This document shows positions 16,224-24,617 of a stretch of 39,450 nt of DNA, in pieces (the stretch's first letter is position 1; each line of letters begins with the position of its first letter). The stretch is taken from the NCBI GenBank assembly GCA_018673955.1, contig JABHBJ010000042.1, forward strand, positions 1 to 39,450. Direction: 5' to 3'. The DNA is from Chloroflexota bacterium (GTDB lineage Bacteria; Chloroflexota; Dehalococcoidia; Lucifugimonadales; Lucifugimonadaceae). Made by a program: the position numbers and the translations under genes. A model generated the notes under the pieces. The model saw nothing but the letters and a program-made list of their open reading frames with translations. It had not been told where the DNA came from and ran no database searches.

Positions 16224-17732
16224 GTGAACTCAAACTTGCTCGATCTAATAATCAAAGGTGCGACCGTCATATATGGCTCCGGTTCTGAAGGCTCGATTCT
16301 TGATGTGGCGATCGAAGGCGATCGTATCGTTTCGATTGCCTCGAACATCGAAGCTGAATCGGCTGAAGTGTTGGATGCTACTGGACTGGTGGTGGCGCCC
16401 GGATTCATCGACGTTCATTCTCACGACGATTTCCATGTACTGATCGAACCTGAGGTTCGTCACAACATCTTACAGGGCATTACGACCGTGATCGTCGGCA
16501 ACTGCGGATTCGGGGCTGCCGGTTCAGAAGCTGGCAAGATTCAGATGAAGGCGATCAACGAGCCTAGTGCCGATCTACCTGATTGGGCAGGTTACGCTGG
16601 ATATCTTGAAGAAGTCGATACAACATCTCCAGTACTTAACGTTGCTGCACTAATCGGTCATCACACGGCGCGACGTGAGGCGATGGGCGGAGTTGCTGAT
16701 CGACCGCCCAGCGGTTCAGAACTAACGGCGATGCTGGCTAACGTGACTGAAGGCATGGAGGCCGGGGCGGTCGGTTTGTCGACCGGTTTGGTTTACGAGC
16801 CGGGACGTTACGCCAATACCGAAGAAGTTGTCGCACTGTCCAAGGTTGTTGGCAAGCACGGCGGGCTTTACGTTTCGCACATGCGTGACGAAGGGTCGGG
16901 GCTACTCGATTCAGTACGCGAAACATTACACATTGGTGAGGCGAGTGGGACTGCTGTTGAGATTTCTCACCACAAAGCGGTCGGTAAATCGAACTGGGGC
17001 ATGGTCACTCAGTCGCTAGAGATGATCGAAGAAGCGATTGCTCAGGGCCGTGACGTAACTGCCGATCAATATCCATACACAGCTCGCAGTACGATGTTGT
17101 TCGCGCTGGTTCAAAACGGAACCTTCAACGACAGCGAGGGCGGCGCTATGGGCAAGTCGGATCCGTCGGAAGTGCTTTTGTGTTCGGTGCCGGGACAAGA
17201 GGATTTTGAGGGTCGTTCGCTCCAGAGCTTTGTCGAGGAATTCGATCTGCCGGGTGAAGAAGCGGCGAACAAGCTTCTTCGCGACTATTCCGATTCAATT
17301 TTGGTTGCAGCATTCGGTATGGACGAGGGCGATGTGCGAATGGTGATGGCGCACTCATCAACGATGATCGGCACAGATGGCCTGGATCGCGGCTCTAAGC
17401 CTCACCCGAGGGCATGGGGCACTTACCCACGTGTACTCGGCAAGTACGTGCGAGAAGAGGGTGTGATCTCGCTTGAGAACGCCATCTACAAGATGACACA
17501 TATGCCAGCGACTAAGTTCGGAATCGCCAATAGAGGACTGGTCAAAGAAGGTTATTTTGCAGATCTTGTATTGTTCGATCCTGACACCGTGATCGATCGT
17601 GCAACCTACGAAGATTCTCGTGTGGCTCCAGAAGGTATCCCACATGTAATCGTGAACGGAAAATTCGCTGTGAAAAATGGTGAACTCGCTGGATCACGAT
17701 CGGGGCGGGCGTTGCGAAGGGATCAGATCTAG
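16224..17732 (+). CDS. N-acyl-D-amino-acid deacylase family amidohydrolase
   Basis: The 502-residue protein matches the D-aminoacylase branch of the amidohydrolases, which cleaves N-acyl-D-amino acids and related amides. Key features are H65 and H67 in DVHSHDD, the bridging Cys C94 in VGNCGFG, GLSTGLVYEPG, GGLYVSHMRDEG (His ligand), and AVEISHHKA. The C-terminal beta domain ends with ADLVLFDPDTV. The start is taken as GTG 16224; a TTG 12 bases downstream is possible, and the ribosome-binding site does not settle it. It opens the plus-strand half of the sugar-acid island. Confidence 0.88.
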   Translation: MNSNLLDLIIKGATVIYGSGSEGSILDVAIEGDRIVSIASNIEAESAEVLDATGLVVAPGFIDVHSHDDFHVLIEPEVRHNILQGITTVIVGNCGFGAAGSEAGKIQMKAINEPSADLPDWAGYAGYLEEVDTTSPVLNVAALIGHHTARREAMGGVADRPPSGSELTAMLANVTEGMEAGAVGLSTGLVYEPGRYANTEEVVALSKVVGKHGGLYVSHMRDEGSGLLDSVRETLHIGEASGTAVEISHHKAVGKSNWGMVTQSLEMIEEAIAQGRDVTADQYPYTARSTMLFALVQNGTFNDSEGGAMGKSDPSEVLLCSVPGQEDFEGRSLQSFVEEFDLPGEEAANKLLRDYSDSILVAAFGMDEGDVRMVMAHSSTMIGTDGLDRGSKPHPRAWGTYPRVLGKYVREEGVISLENAIYKMTHMPATKFGIANRGLVKEGYFADLVLFDPDTVIDRATYEDSRVAPEGIPHVIVNGKFAVKNGELAGSRSGRALRRDQI

Positions 17733-17805
17733 CGAGACTGTCTTGGTATTGGAGAGTAGACTGCGCCCGATTAGTGCTCGGTTCATTAGGGAACGTTAGG
17801 AAGCT

Positions 17806-18996
17806 ATGTCGTCAGAAATAATCGAATCGGTATCGGTAACGCCGATCCCGTCGAGCTATCGAAAAGAGCTTGGTAAGAACGCATATATCGACAACATCGG
17901 TACACAACGACTCGAATGGGTTGTGCGCGCTAGGAGCTCGAGCGGTGCCGAGGGTATTTCGATTGCTAATCGAATGATGCGAGAAGGCAGCGTTGAGACC
18001 ATGTTGGCGTATATTAAGGGGGCACTGCTTGGGCGTGAGGTCGATCAGCTATTGGAGATTTCAGATGGCGTCGTTACTGGCGCCGGCCCGGGCATGGATC
18101 GTTGGTATCGTCGGAACGGTTGGATGACCATTCTGGCGTTCGATCTAGTCGGTAAAGTTCGCGGGGTATCTGCGATAGATCTACTCGGCGGTAAGAAGCA
18201 CGATTCTGTTCCTGCCTACGACACAACGCTCTATTTCCAAGATTTCCTGAACCCAGAGCGAGGTGCGCTACAGGTTGGCGATGAAGCGGCACAAGCTGTT
18301 GCCGATGGTTGGCGAGCGATCAAGATCAAGCTGGGGCGTGGCGGCAGATGGATGCTGCCCGAAGACGGTATGCGTCGCGATATAGAGGTTGTACTCGGTG
18401 CTCGTGCAGCCGTTGACCACGACGTGAAAATCTATGTCGATGCGAACTTCGGTTACGACGGTCATCTTGATTTATTGGATCAACTCATTAAGGAAGTTAC
18501 ACCGGCAGATATTTTCTGGTTCGAAGAGATGATTACGCACAACCTTGATGGCTACAAGACGATGCGAGAATCGCTTGCCAAGCATGGATCGAAGGCACTG
18601 CTTACTTGTGGCGAGGTCGACCGTGATCCTATCTCAGAAGTGTTCCAAAATTTGATCGACGGTGGCTTGATCGATGGTTACCAGCCCGACATCGTGGGGC
18701 ATGGCTACTTGGGTTGGATGGATCTCGAACGTCAGCTCGAAGGAACCGGCGTTCGAACGATTCCGCATAACTTCGGCAATGGATCGTTCGGAAGCTACGC
18801 CAGCATCGTTTGGGGAGCGGCTTCCCAGACTTACGTTTCGCTTGAAGATGAACGAGTGATTCCGCACTATCTTACCGCCTTGCCTGATTTCACAAACGGC
18901 GCTTACGCACTTCCAACCGGGCCTGGTTTGGGAATGGATATCGATGAAGCCGGTTACGCCCCGCATGCCAAGCATGAGAACAGGATGGAGGCGTAG
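17806..18996 (+). CDS. enolase-superfamily protein, KxK type (tandem copy 1)
   Basis: This 396-residue protein has the enolase-superfamily barrel with K173-x-K175 (AIKIKLG), D212-A-N214 (VDAN), E240 (WFEE), E270 (CGE), D295 (QPDI) and H321 (IPHN). This set is like mandelate racemase: a Lys base on one side and an Asp-His dyad on the other. Unlike the minus-strand pair, it has the standard Asp first ligand. The N-terminal capping domain is atypical. It shares a YFQD...NP block and the GWRA(I/V)K(I/L)KLGR block with the next gene. AGGAAG precedes the ATG. Racemase, epimerase or dehydratase activity is possible; the substrate is unknown. Confidence 0.85.
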   Translation: MSSEIIESVSVTPIPSSYRKELGKNAYIDNIGTQRLEWVVRARSSSGAEGISIANRMMREGSVETMLAYIKGALLGREVDQLLEISDGVVTGAGPGMDRWYRRNGWMTILAFDLVGKVRGVSAIDLLGGKKHDSVPAYDTTLYFQDFLNPERGALQVGDEAAQAVADGWRAIKIKLGRGGRWMLPEDGMRRDIEVVLGARAAVDHDVKIYVDANFGYDGHLDLLDQLIKEVTPADIFWFEEMITHNLDGYKTMRESLAKHGSKALLTCGEVDRDPISEVFQNLIDGGLIDGYQPDIVGHGYLGWMDLERQLEGTGVRTIPHNFGNGSFGSYASIVWGAASQTYVSLEDERVIPHYLTALPDFTNGAYALPTGPGLGMDIDEAGYAPHAKHENRMEA

Positions 18997-18998
18997 AT

Positions 18999-20222
18999 AT
19001 GGAAAATTCAAGCATTGATGGTCACATCATCAACAAAATTACGATTACTCCTGTTGAGAACTACTTTGGTTCGCCCGGCAAAGGTCGACTCGTTGGTCGC
19101 AACGCCAAGATGGAGAACTACGGAATCAACCAGCGTGAGTGGCTGCTTCAGGTTTCGACCGACTCGGGATTGACCGGATTGAGCAACGCCCGACCGGCCA
19201 TGAACAAAGGTGGAATCCTCGACCTGTACAACGATTTTCAAGATCTAATCGGTAAGCCGCTGTCAGGGTTCTTCAACGTCTCGGGCGGTCGTGTGACGAA
19301 CATTAATCCTCGTTGGTCGGACTTGATTGATCGCTACGGATTCCTAGACGTCGCCTTGTTCGATCTGATCGGTCAGTCACTAGGCCAGCCTGCCTACAGC
19401 CTTCTTGGCGATAAGGTGCGAGACAAGGTTGAAGGCTACGATTCGAGCTTGTATTTCCAAGATTTGGTGAACCCAGCTGAGGGTGCGAACGCTGTTGCCA
19501 TCGAAGCCGCTGAAGCAGTAGAAAAAGGCTGGCGAGCCGTGAAGCTCAAGCTGGGACGACCCGGCAAGTGGTTTGAGCCACACGCTGGCACTCGTCGTGA
19601 CATCGAAGTCGTTGAGTCGGTGCGAGCAACGGTTGGTGACGACATAAAAATTCTTGTCGACGCGAACAACGGTTACGACGGTCGAATGGATCTTCTGGAA
19701 GACTTCGTTCGAGGAATTGGAGATCTTAATGTTTTCTGGATGGAAGAAATGGTCACCGAGAATATCGCTGACTATCGAAAACTGAACGAATGGCGAGACA
19801 AATACACGTCAAAGACGATGATCGTTGATGGTGAGAGCCACAAAGGACGCCAAACGATCTACTGGCAGTTGATGGAAGCAGGACTTCTCGATGCCATTCA
19901 GCCCGATATGCTCCACATGGGATTTTGGCAGTTCCACGTATTAGCGAGGGACATCGAAGACTCAGACGTCGACACGCTCATTGCTCCTCACAACTACAAC
20001 GCTGCCTATCTCGGTTTGCGAGCCGATATTCAGTTCGGAGCGTCCACTCGCCGGTTCGTGATCGCTGAAGATTCGACTTTAGATTTCGAGCTATACAAGG
20101 GCGCTGACTACGTGTTTGAAAACGGAGAATACGCTGTTCCTGATTCGCCAGGATTGGCAGTAAGCATCGATCAAGATCTTTACGATCGTGTGTACAAACA
20201 ACACGAAACTATAATCAGTTAG
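18999..20222 (+). CDS. enolase-superfamily protein, KxK type (tandem copy 2)
   Basis: The 407-residue paralogue of the preceding gene begins 2 bases after its stop; a GGAGG inside the upstream gene end serves as ribosome-binding site, so the two are translated from one mRNA. Catalytic residues are K182-x-K184, D221-A-N223, E249 (WMEE), E279 (DGES), D303 (QPDM) and H331 (APHN). The two proteins keep the same spacing but differ widely elsewhere, so this is an old duplication with probably different or paired substrates. They could form a heteromer; that is only inference. Confidence 0.85.
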   Translation: MENSSIDGHIINKITITPVENYFGSPGKGRLVGRNAKMENYGINQREWLLQVSTDSGLTGLSNARPAMNKGGILDLYNDFQDLIGKPLSGFFNVSGGRVTNINPRWSDLIDRYGFLDVALFDLIGQSLGQPAYSLLGDKVRDKVEGYDSSLYFQDLVNPAEGANAVAIEAAEAVEKGWRAVKLKLGRPGKWFEPHAGTRRDIEVVESVRATVGDDIKILVDANNGYDGRMDLLEDFVRGIGDLNVFWMEEMVTENIADYRKLNEWRDKYTSKTMIVDGESHKGRQTIYWQLMEAGLLDAIQPDMLHMGFWQFHVLARDIEDSDVDTLIAPHNYNAAYLGLRADIQFGASTRRFVIAEDSTLDFELYKGADYVFENGEYAVPDSPGLAVSIDQDLYDRVYKQHETIIS

Positions 20223-20254
20223 TTGAATAACAAATTTAGGAACACTAAGAAACG

Positions 20255-21286
20255 ATGAAGGTACTAATAACGGGAATTACTGGTCGAGTCGGAGCAAATA
20301 TTGCTCAAAGCTTTCTCGACCGTGGGGATGATGTTCGAGGATTCGTATGGCCGGGTGATCGACAGGCTGAAAAGATGAAAGGTCTTGGAGCTGAGATCAT
20401 TGAAGGCGATCTGGCGAGTTCGGCTGATGTAAATGCCGTGGTGGATGGACAGGAAGTTGTTATTCACCTCGGAGCAGCGTTTCAGGCGGGTGGTCCGTTT
20501 ACTCCTGAGCAGTATTTCGATACGAACGTGAAGGGAACGTTCAACGTTCTCGAAGCGTCGAAGAATCTTGGCGATAAGCTTAAGCACGTGCTAATCACAA
20601 GCACTGATGCGACGATGTTCAAGTATCCGGAAGGCGGGATCGCTGATCCGATTACTGAGGATTCACTGCCGCTATCGACTACCGATTGGTACGGCTATTC
20701 GAAGGTGCTTTGCGAGAGTTTGTTGAATCGATATCGAGCACAGGACGATCTTCCTGGAACGATCATTAGATTCGCGAACGTTTGGGGTGCTGGCGAGATT
20801 TTGAACTTTGGACAATTTCATCTGAGTCATTTCCTGAAGCAATTCGAATCCAGAACCGATGGCGCCGGCAAAGCGACCTACGAGATTCTTCAAGCTGAAA
20901 GTGCCAAGACAGATGGTGGGCCGCGATTGATCGTTGCACGTGATGCAAACGGTCGTCCGTGGAAGAAGCATCAGGTTGAAGTTCGTGATCTTGTTCATGC
21001 CTACGATCAGGCAGTCGGTAACCCGGCGACATACGGGAATGTGTACCAGCTCGGATCGAAAGAGCCGTTCACTTGGGACGTGCTGATTCCATACATATCG
21101 GAGAAGACGGGAATTCCGTACTCAACGGTAGATCTGGCGATTAATCCAACGTTCTACGAATACGATCTATCGGCTGCAAAGAACGACTTTGGCTACGCTC
21201 CAACACTATCGTTGTTCGACATGGTTGATGAGGGGGTTCGGTACAATGCTGAAGGCGGTGGTGGAATTATTCCGACGAGCGTTTAG
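20255..21286 (+). CDS. NAD-dependent epimerase/dehydratase (extended SDR)
   Basis: The 343-residue protein is an extended short-chain dehydrogenase. The cofactor motif is GITGRVG at 7-13, and D52 in EGDLASSADV contacts the adenine as in the family. The active site has T115-S116 in LITSTDAT and Y146-x3-K150 in WYGYSK. RFANVWGAGE follows as in nucleotide-sugar epimerases. Typical substrates are nucleotide sugars or sugar derivatives. It lies 32 bases after the tandem enolase-superfamily pair on the same strand and likely belongs to the same operon. Confidence 0.9.
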   Translation: MKVLITGITGRVGANIAQSFLDRGDDVRGFVWPGDRQAEKMKGLGAEIIEGDLASSADVNAVVDGQEVVIHLGAAFQAGGPFTPEQYFDTNVKGTFNVLEASKNLGDKLKHVLITSTDATMFKYPEGGIADPITEDSLPLSTTDWYGYSKVLCESLLNRYRAQDDLPGTIIRFANVWGAGEILNFGQFHLSHFLKQFESRTDGAGKATYEILQAESAKTDGGPRLIVARDANGRPWKKHQVEVRDLVHAYDQAVGNPATYGNVYQLGSKEPFTWDVLIPYISEKTGIPYSTVDLAINPTFYEYDLSAAKNDFGYAPTLSLFDMVDEGVRYNAEGGGGIIPTSV

Positions 21287-21304
21287 TTCGTTGGTGTAGG
21301 CAGC

Positions 21305-21406
21305 TTATTTACGTCCCTTGGGATGCCCTTCGTCCCCATCGAATGTCTCTCCACTTCGGTCGATAAGTCGCACGGGCAGGGTCGTAATGAGATCTAGCAG
21401 CGTCAA
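21305..21406 (-). CDS. possible 33-residue small protein
   Basis: A TTG at 21406 opens a frame to the TAA at 21305-21307, downstream of the zinc-finger gene on the same strand and in another frame. The peptide starts MTLLDLITTLPVRLIDRSG and ends DGDEGHPKGRK, a gene-like composition. No ribosome-binding site is seen. It could be a small gene, or the end of a longer protein reached by frameshift from the upstream gene. Confidence 0.25.
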   Translation of the reverse strand: MTLLDLITTLPVRLIDRSGETFDGDEGHPKGRK

Positions 21407-21428
21407 TCGAACAGCGGGCGTTTGGTAG

Positions 21429-21968
21429 CTACGGTCGAACGCGATTCATTGCGACGTATATGCCTACGCCTAGTCCTATGTAAGCGATGATATTGAGGAA
21501 TACGCCGTTCCAGACGCCTAGCATTTCTCCGACTGCAAACCCGACTATCCATATCAACAGCATGGTCACGGCCGCGAGGATTCGTAATCGTGCGTCGAGT
21601 TTGTTTTTACCAACTCGCCTAACGAAATCACCTACAGGGGCACCAGCGAGGGCGATGACGAACGCCGCAGCAACGTTGCCGATCATGAAGCCGAGCGGTA
21701 GCACCCAAAGTACCCATACGATCACCGCGTACGCGATTCCGAATACGACAGCGGACGCTAAAGACAGGGTTATCGATCGAACTACTTCGACGTGGGTGAG
21801 TTGAAAGATCGGTGCTTGTCCGATGTTTGCGCAATCGGGGCAGCGAGCGCCTACGGGTGATTGCACCATGCACTGAGGGCAGATGAAGTCACCGCACCTT
21901 CCGCAACCCAAGTTAGAAAATATGTCAGGATGGCGTAGGCAGGTGCTATCGAAGATGTCGTTTGTCAT
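21429..21968 (-). CDS. zinc-finger (B-box-like) membrane protein
   Basis: The 179-residue protein has an N-terminal zinc-binding part with C10, H13, C22, C25, C30, C33, C43 and C46, in the B-box/rhomboid-type zinc-ribbon pattern. About four membrane segments follow (near 65-85, 88-108, 130-150 and 155-175). Such fusions are common in Actinobacteria and Chloroflexota, and the function is unknown. The zinc domain should face the cytoplasm. Confidence 0.8.
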   Translation of the reverse strand: MTNDIFDSTCLRHPDIFSNLGCGRCGDFICPQCMVQSPVGARCPDCANIGQAPIFQLTHVEVVRSITLSLASAVVFGIAYAVIVWVLWVLPLGFMIGNVAAAFVIALAGAPVGDFVRRVGKNKLDARLRILAAVTMLLIWIVGFAVGEMLGVWNGVFLNIIAYIGLGVGIYVAMNRVRP

Positions 21969-22037
21969 AGGCGGTACAGCATACCCAAAAAGTGTGTCGA
22001 ATTATTGTGATACGTCCGTCGGTATTTCGGTGATTTT

Positions 22038-22706
22038 CTACTGATCGATCCATTCAGAACGACTCTTGATATCTCGGTCGAAGACTAAGCGATTCCAGAG
22101 AAGCCTTGCCGAAATTGATCCATCGGCACCACGTAAAGAGTTAGATGTCATCCGCTTCAAAAGAGTTACACCGATCAGCGCTATCGAGAACGAGAAGATT
22201 TCGTTGGGAAGGTTTAAGAGCAGCACCCACGCAGGAACGGCGAGTGTGGCAATTAGCCACCATACTGCAGAGTCCTGTTTGCGGCTAACCAGAACTACCA
22301 ATGCCGGTATGACCGGGTACGCGAACGCCAATGGGAAGCTGAGTACGACTATCGCCCCTTCGGTCGTTGCAATTCCACGTCCTCCCCGGAATCGGAGGAA
22401 TATTGACCAATCATGACCGACCACACTCGCTATGCCAACGGCTACTTGAACTCCTAGGCCGAGTCCGAGAACGGCATCTGAGACTATCAAGATAGGAAGT
22501 GATCCTTTGATGAGCACATCGACGATGACTACGAACCCGGCCCAGCGTGAACCGAGCTGAGAATAGGCGTTTGAGGCTCCAATATTTTTCGATCCGACTT
22601 CGGTTAGATCGGTATCGCCAATGTATTTTCCGACCAAATACGCTGTTGGAATCGACCCGACGAGATAAGCGGCAACTACGGCGGATAGTGCATCAATGCT
22701 GGGCAT
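22038..22706 (-). CDS. plsY: glycerol-3-phosphate acyltransferase PlsY
   Basis: This 222-residue membrane enzyme moves the acyl group from acyl-phosphate to glycerol-3-phosphate, the first step of phospholipid synthesis. Conserved loops are present: LVGSIPTAYLVGK (motif 1), GSKNIGASNAY, and VGHDWSIFLRFRGGRGIATT (motif 2/3). Hydrophobic segments between them match the usual multi-span topology. Its ATG lies 5 bases after the stop of the PHP gene, so it is translated from the same mRNA. Confidence 0.95.
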   Translation of the reverse strand: MPSIDALSAVVAAYLVGSIPTAYLVGKYIGDTDLTEVGSKNIGASNAYSQLGSRWAGFVVIVDVLIKGSLPILIVSDAVLGLGLGVQVAVGIASVVGHDWSIFLRFRGGRGIATTEGAIVVLSFPLAFAYPVIPALVVLVSRKQDSAVWWLIATLAVPAWVLLLNLPNEIFSFSIALIGVTLLKRMTSNSLRGADGSISARLLWNRLVFDRDIKSRSEWIDQ

Positions 22707-22711
22707 TGTGA

Positions 22712-23653
22712 CTATGCCAATCCTGAGGGGATACTGCCAACGCTTGGGCCGTGTTTTTGCTTCGCCCGAGCAACTAATTTTTCGACAGTGTGTGGTGGAG
22801 GACCGTTAGTGCCGGGCACCGTTTCGTTCTGGGCGCCGAGAGCGTGGTAATCGGTACCGCCAGTTGGTACAAGGTCGAAACGGGTGGCAATATCGATGTA
22901 GGAATCACGACGATCGCTGTTGTACTTCTCGGCGTAGACCTCAATTCCGACCACCCCTTCTTCGACTAGTTCAACAACGAGTGGATTGAGGATTCTGACT
23001 GTACGGGGATGAGCAATTGAGCCGATTCCTCCTGCAGAGTGGATTAGTTTGAGTGCTTCGACCGGGTGAAGTTTTGGTCGCGGGACACGTGCTATTCCTT
23101 TTTCGCCAAGAAATCGATCAAACGCTTCAGCGACAGTGTCGACGTGCCCGGCTTCGACCATAGCTCTTGCGATATGGGGGCGCCCAACTGATCCACCTGC
23201 CATCTCGACAATTCGTTCCCACGAAACGGGACGTTTTATCTCTTCGAGTTTTTTGACCATAGCCCGGGCAGTATCGACTCGTCCGGAGCGGAACTGTTCG
23301 AGAGTTTTCTGTAATTCAGGATGTTCGATATCGATGAAATAACCGAGCAGGTGAAGCTCGGAATCTTCATTCTCGGTTCCGAGTTCGATTCCCGGAATTA
23401 CCGTTAGGTTCGAGTAAGCATTCGTTGCTTCGATCGCCTCGGCGACTCCTTCTGTAGAGTCGTGATCGGTGATAGCGATAGTTTGAAGAGTTGTCGATGA
23501 AATTTGGTCGATGAGCTGTGTTGGCGTTAGCGTGCCATCGGATGCTGTCGTGTGGAGATGAAGATCCACTTCGACGGGCCACTCGGGCCGAACGGCTGGC
23601 GTCTTCGGGTCATATCGGCTTCCTTGCACGTTTTGACCGGTTGAATCGCTCAA
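22712..23653 (-). CDS. PHP-domain phosphoesterase (RNase AM/YciV-like)
   Basis: The 313-residue protein has the PHP metal-binding residues: H32 and H34 in DLHLHTTASDG, D63-H64 in ITDHDS, E90 in PGIELG, H101 in ELHLLGYF, SIAHPRT and PTGGTDYH. The order and the inserted helical part (about 110-190, with GRPHIARAMV) match the family of 3',5'-nucleoside bisphosphate phosphatases and RNase AM. The start is a TTG that overlaps the ymdB stop by 4 bases (TTGA), which indicates translational coupling. A shorter start near the first His motif is possible. Confidence 0.88.
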   Translation of the reverse strand: MSDSTGQNVQGSRYDPKTPAVRPEWPVEVDLHLHTTASDGTLTPTQLIDQISSTTLQTIAITDHDSTEGVAEAIEATNAYSNLTVIPGIELGTENEDSELHLLGYFIDIEHPELQKTLEQFRSGRVDTARAMVKKLEEIKRPVSWERIVEMAGGSVGRPHIARAMVEAGHVDTVAEAFDRFLGEKGIARVPRPKLHPVEALKLIHSAGGIGSIAHPRTVRILNPLVVELVEEGVVGIEVYAEKYNSDRRDSYIDIATRFDLVPTGGTDYHALGAQNETVPGTNGPPPHTVEKLVARAKQKHGPSVGSIPSGLA

Positions 23654-24429
23654 ACTTCGACTTGCCTGTCGACTCGTTCCACAGATGTTGTAAGCCCCGT
23701 CGAATCATCGATATCGATAAGTACCGAGTTGAAGTTGATTAGTCCGCTTCGGACGGGCTGCATTCGTTGGCGGCGTCCTGATAGGAATCGTGCGAGAGAT
23801 CCTTCTACTTCGACACCGAGTATCGAATCGACGGCTCCGACCATGCCTAGATCGGTTACGAAGCCTGTGCCATCGGGCAGGACTTTACAGTCAGCGGTTG
23901 GAACGTGGGTGTGGGTTCCAACCACCGCTGCTACGCGTCCATCGAGGTGCCACGCAAGGGCGGCTTTTTCAGATGTTGCCTCGGCGTGGAAGTCGACCAC
24001 AATGGGTTTGCCTTGTCCAAATCCGCCAGCCAGTAAATCGTCGATCACAGCGAACGGTGAGTCGAATTCGCCGACCCAGACTCGTCCGATCAAACTGATT
24101 ACGGCTATAGGGCCAGAATCATCGCTTGCACCGCGCCCCGGGTTGTCAGTTGGGTAGTTGAGAGGGCGTAGAACCGGGAGAAACGGATCATCGAGGTGGT
24201 CGATGAATTCTCGTTTGTCCCAAACGTGGTTACCGGTCGTGATTACGTCAGCACCGGCTTCAAGCATTTCGGTGACAGTTTCGACGGTGAGTCCAATCCC
24301 CGCGGCGAGGTTTTCACCCTGAAGGGTGACAAAGTCGATATTCATTTTGGCTCTCAGATCTCTGAGCAGGCTGGTTACGGCTTTTCGTCCGCCGCTGCCG
24401 ACTACATCACCGATCATCAATACACGCAT
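23650..24429 (-). CDS. ymdB: YmdB-type metallophosphodiesterase
   Basis: From the ATG at 24429 the protein has 259 residues. This start puts D8, E39, N40, N67 and H68 at the positions known for Bacillus YmdB, and H148, H173 and H175 complete the two-metal site. Ten extra codons upstream are open but unlikely. YmdB hydrolyses cyclic nucleotides (2',3'-cAMP and cAMP in Bacillus). As in Bacillus, it is next to RNase Y, here downstream of it. A hairpin with a weak T-rich tail lies between the two genes, so it may also be transcribed separately. Confidence 0.92.
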   Translation of the reverse strand: MRVLMIGDVVGSGGRKAVTSLLRDLRAKMNIDFVTLQGENLAAGIGLTVETVTEMLEAGADVITTGNHVWDKREFIDHLDDPFLPVLRPLNYPTDNPGRGASDDSGPIAVISLIGRVWVGEFDSPFAVIDDLLAGGFGQGKPIVVDFHAEATSEKAALAWHLDGRVAAVVGTHTHVPTADCKVLPDGTGFVTDLGMVGAVDSILGVEVEGSLARFLSGRRQRMQPVRSGLINFNSVLIDIDDSTGLTTSVERVDRQVEV

Positions 24430-24547
24430 GCGAATCTTTCTAGTGTTTCGTTCGGACATTTGCGTTTATAACGGTGTCGATCCCTGAACGCACAATCAAC
24501 AATGCGGGAATGAGTCGACGAATTCAAGTTGGTGTTTGTCGTGAAGG

Positions 24548-24588
24548 GTTTTAAATAGAACGACCCAGCGATTCTGTCACTGGGTCGT
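24548..24588 (-). terminator. terminator after rny
   Basis: A perfect 9-bp stem (24560-24568 with 24580-24588) with an 11-base loop is followed on the minus strand by TTCTATTT. It lies 30 bases after the rny stop and before ymdB. Confidence 0.55.
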
Positions 24589-24617
24589 GCATGCTCTTGA
24601 CGAGATTAAAGACGCCG

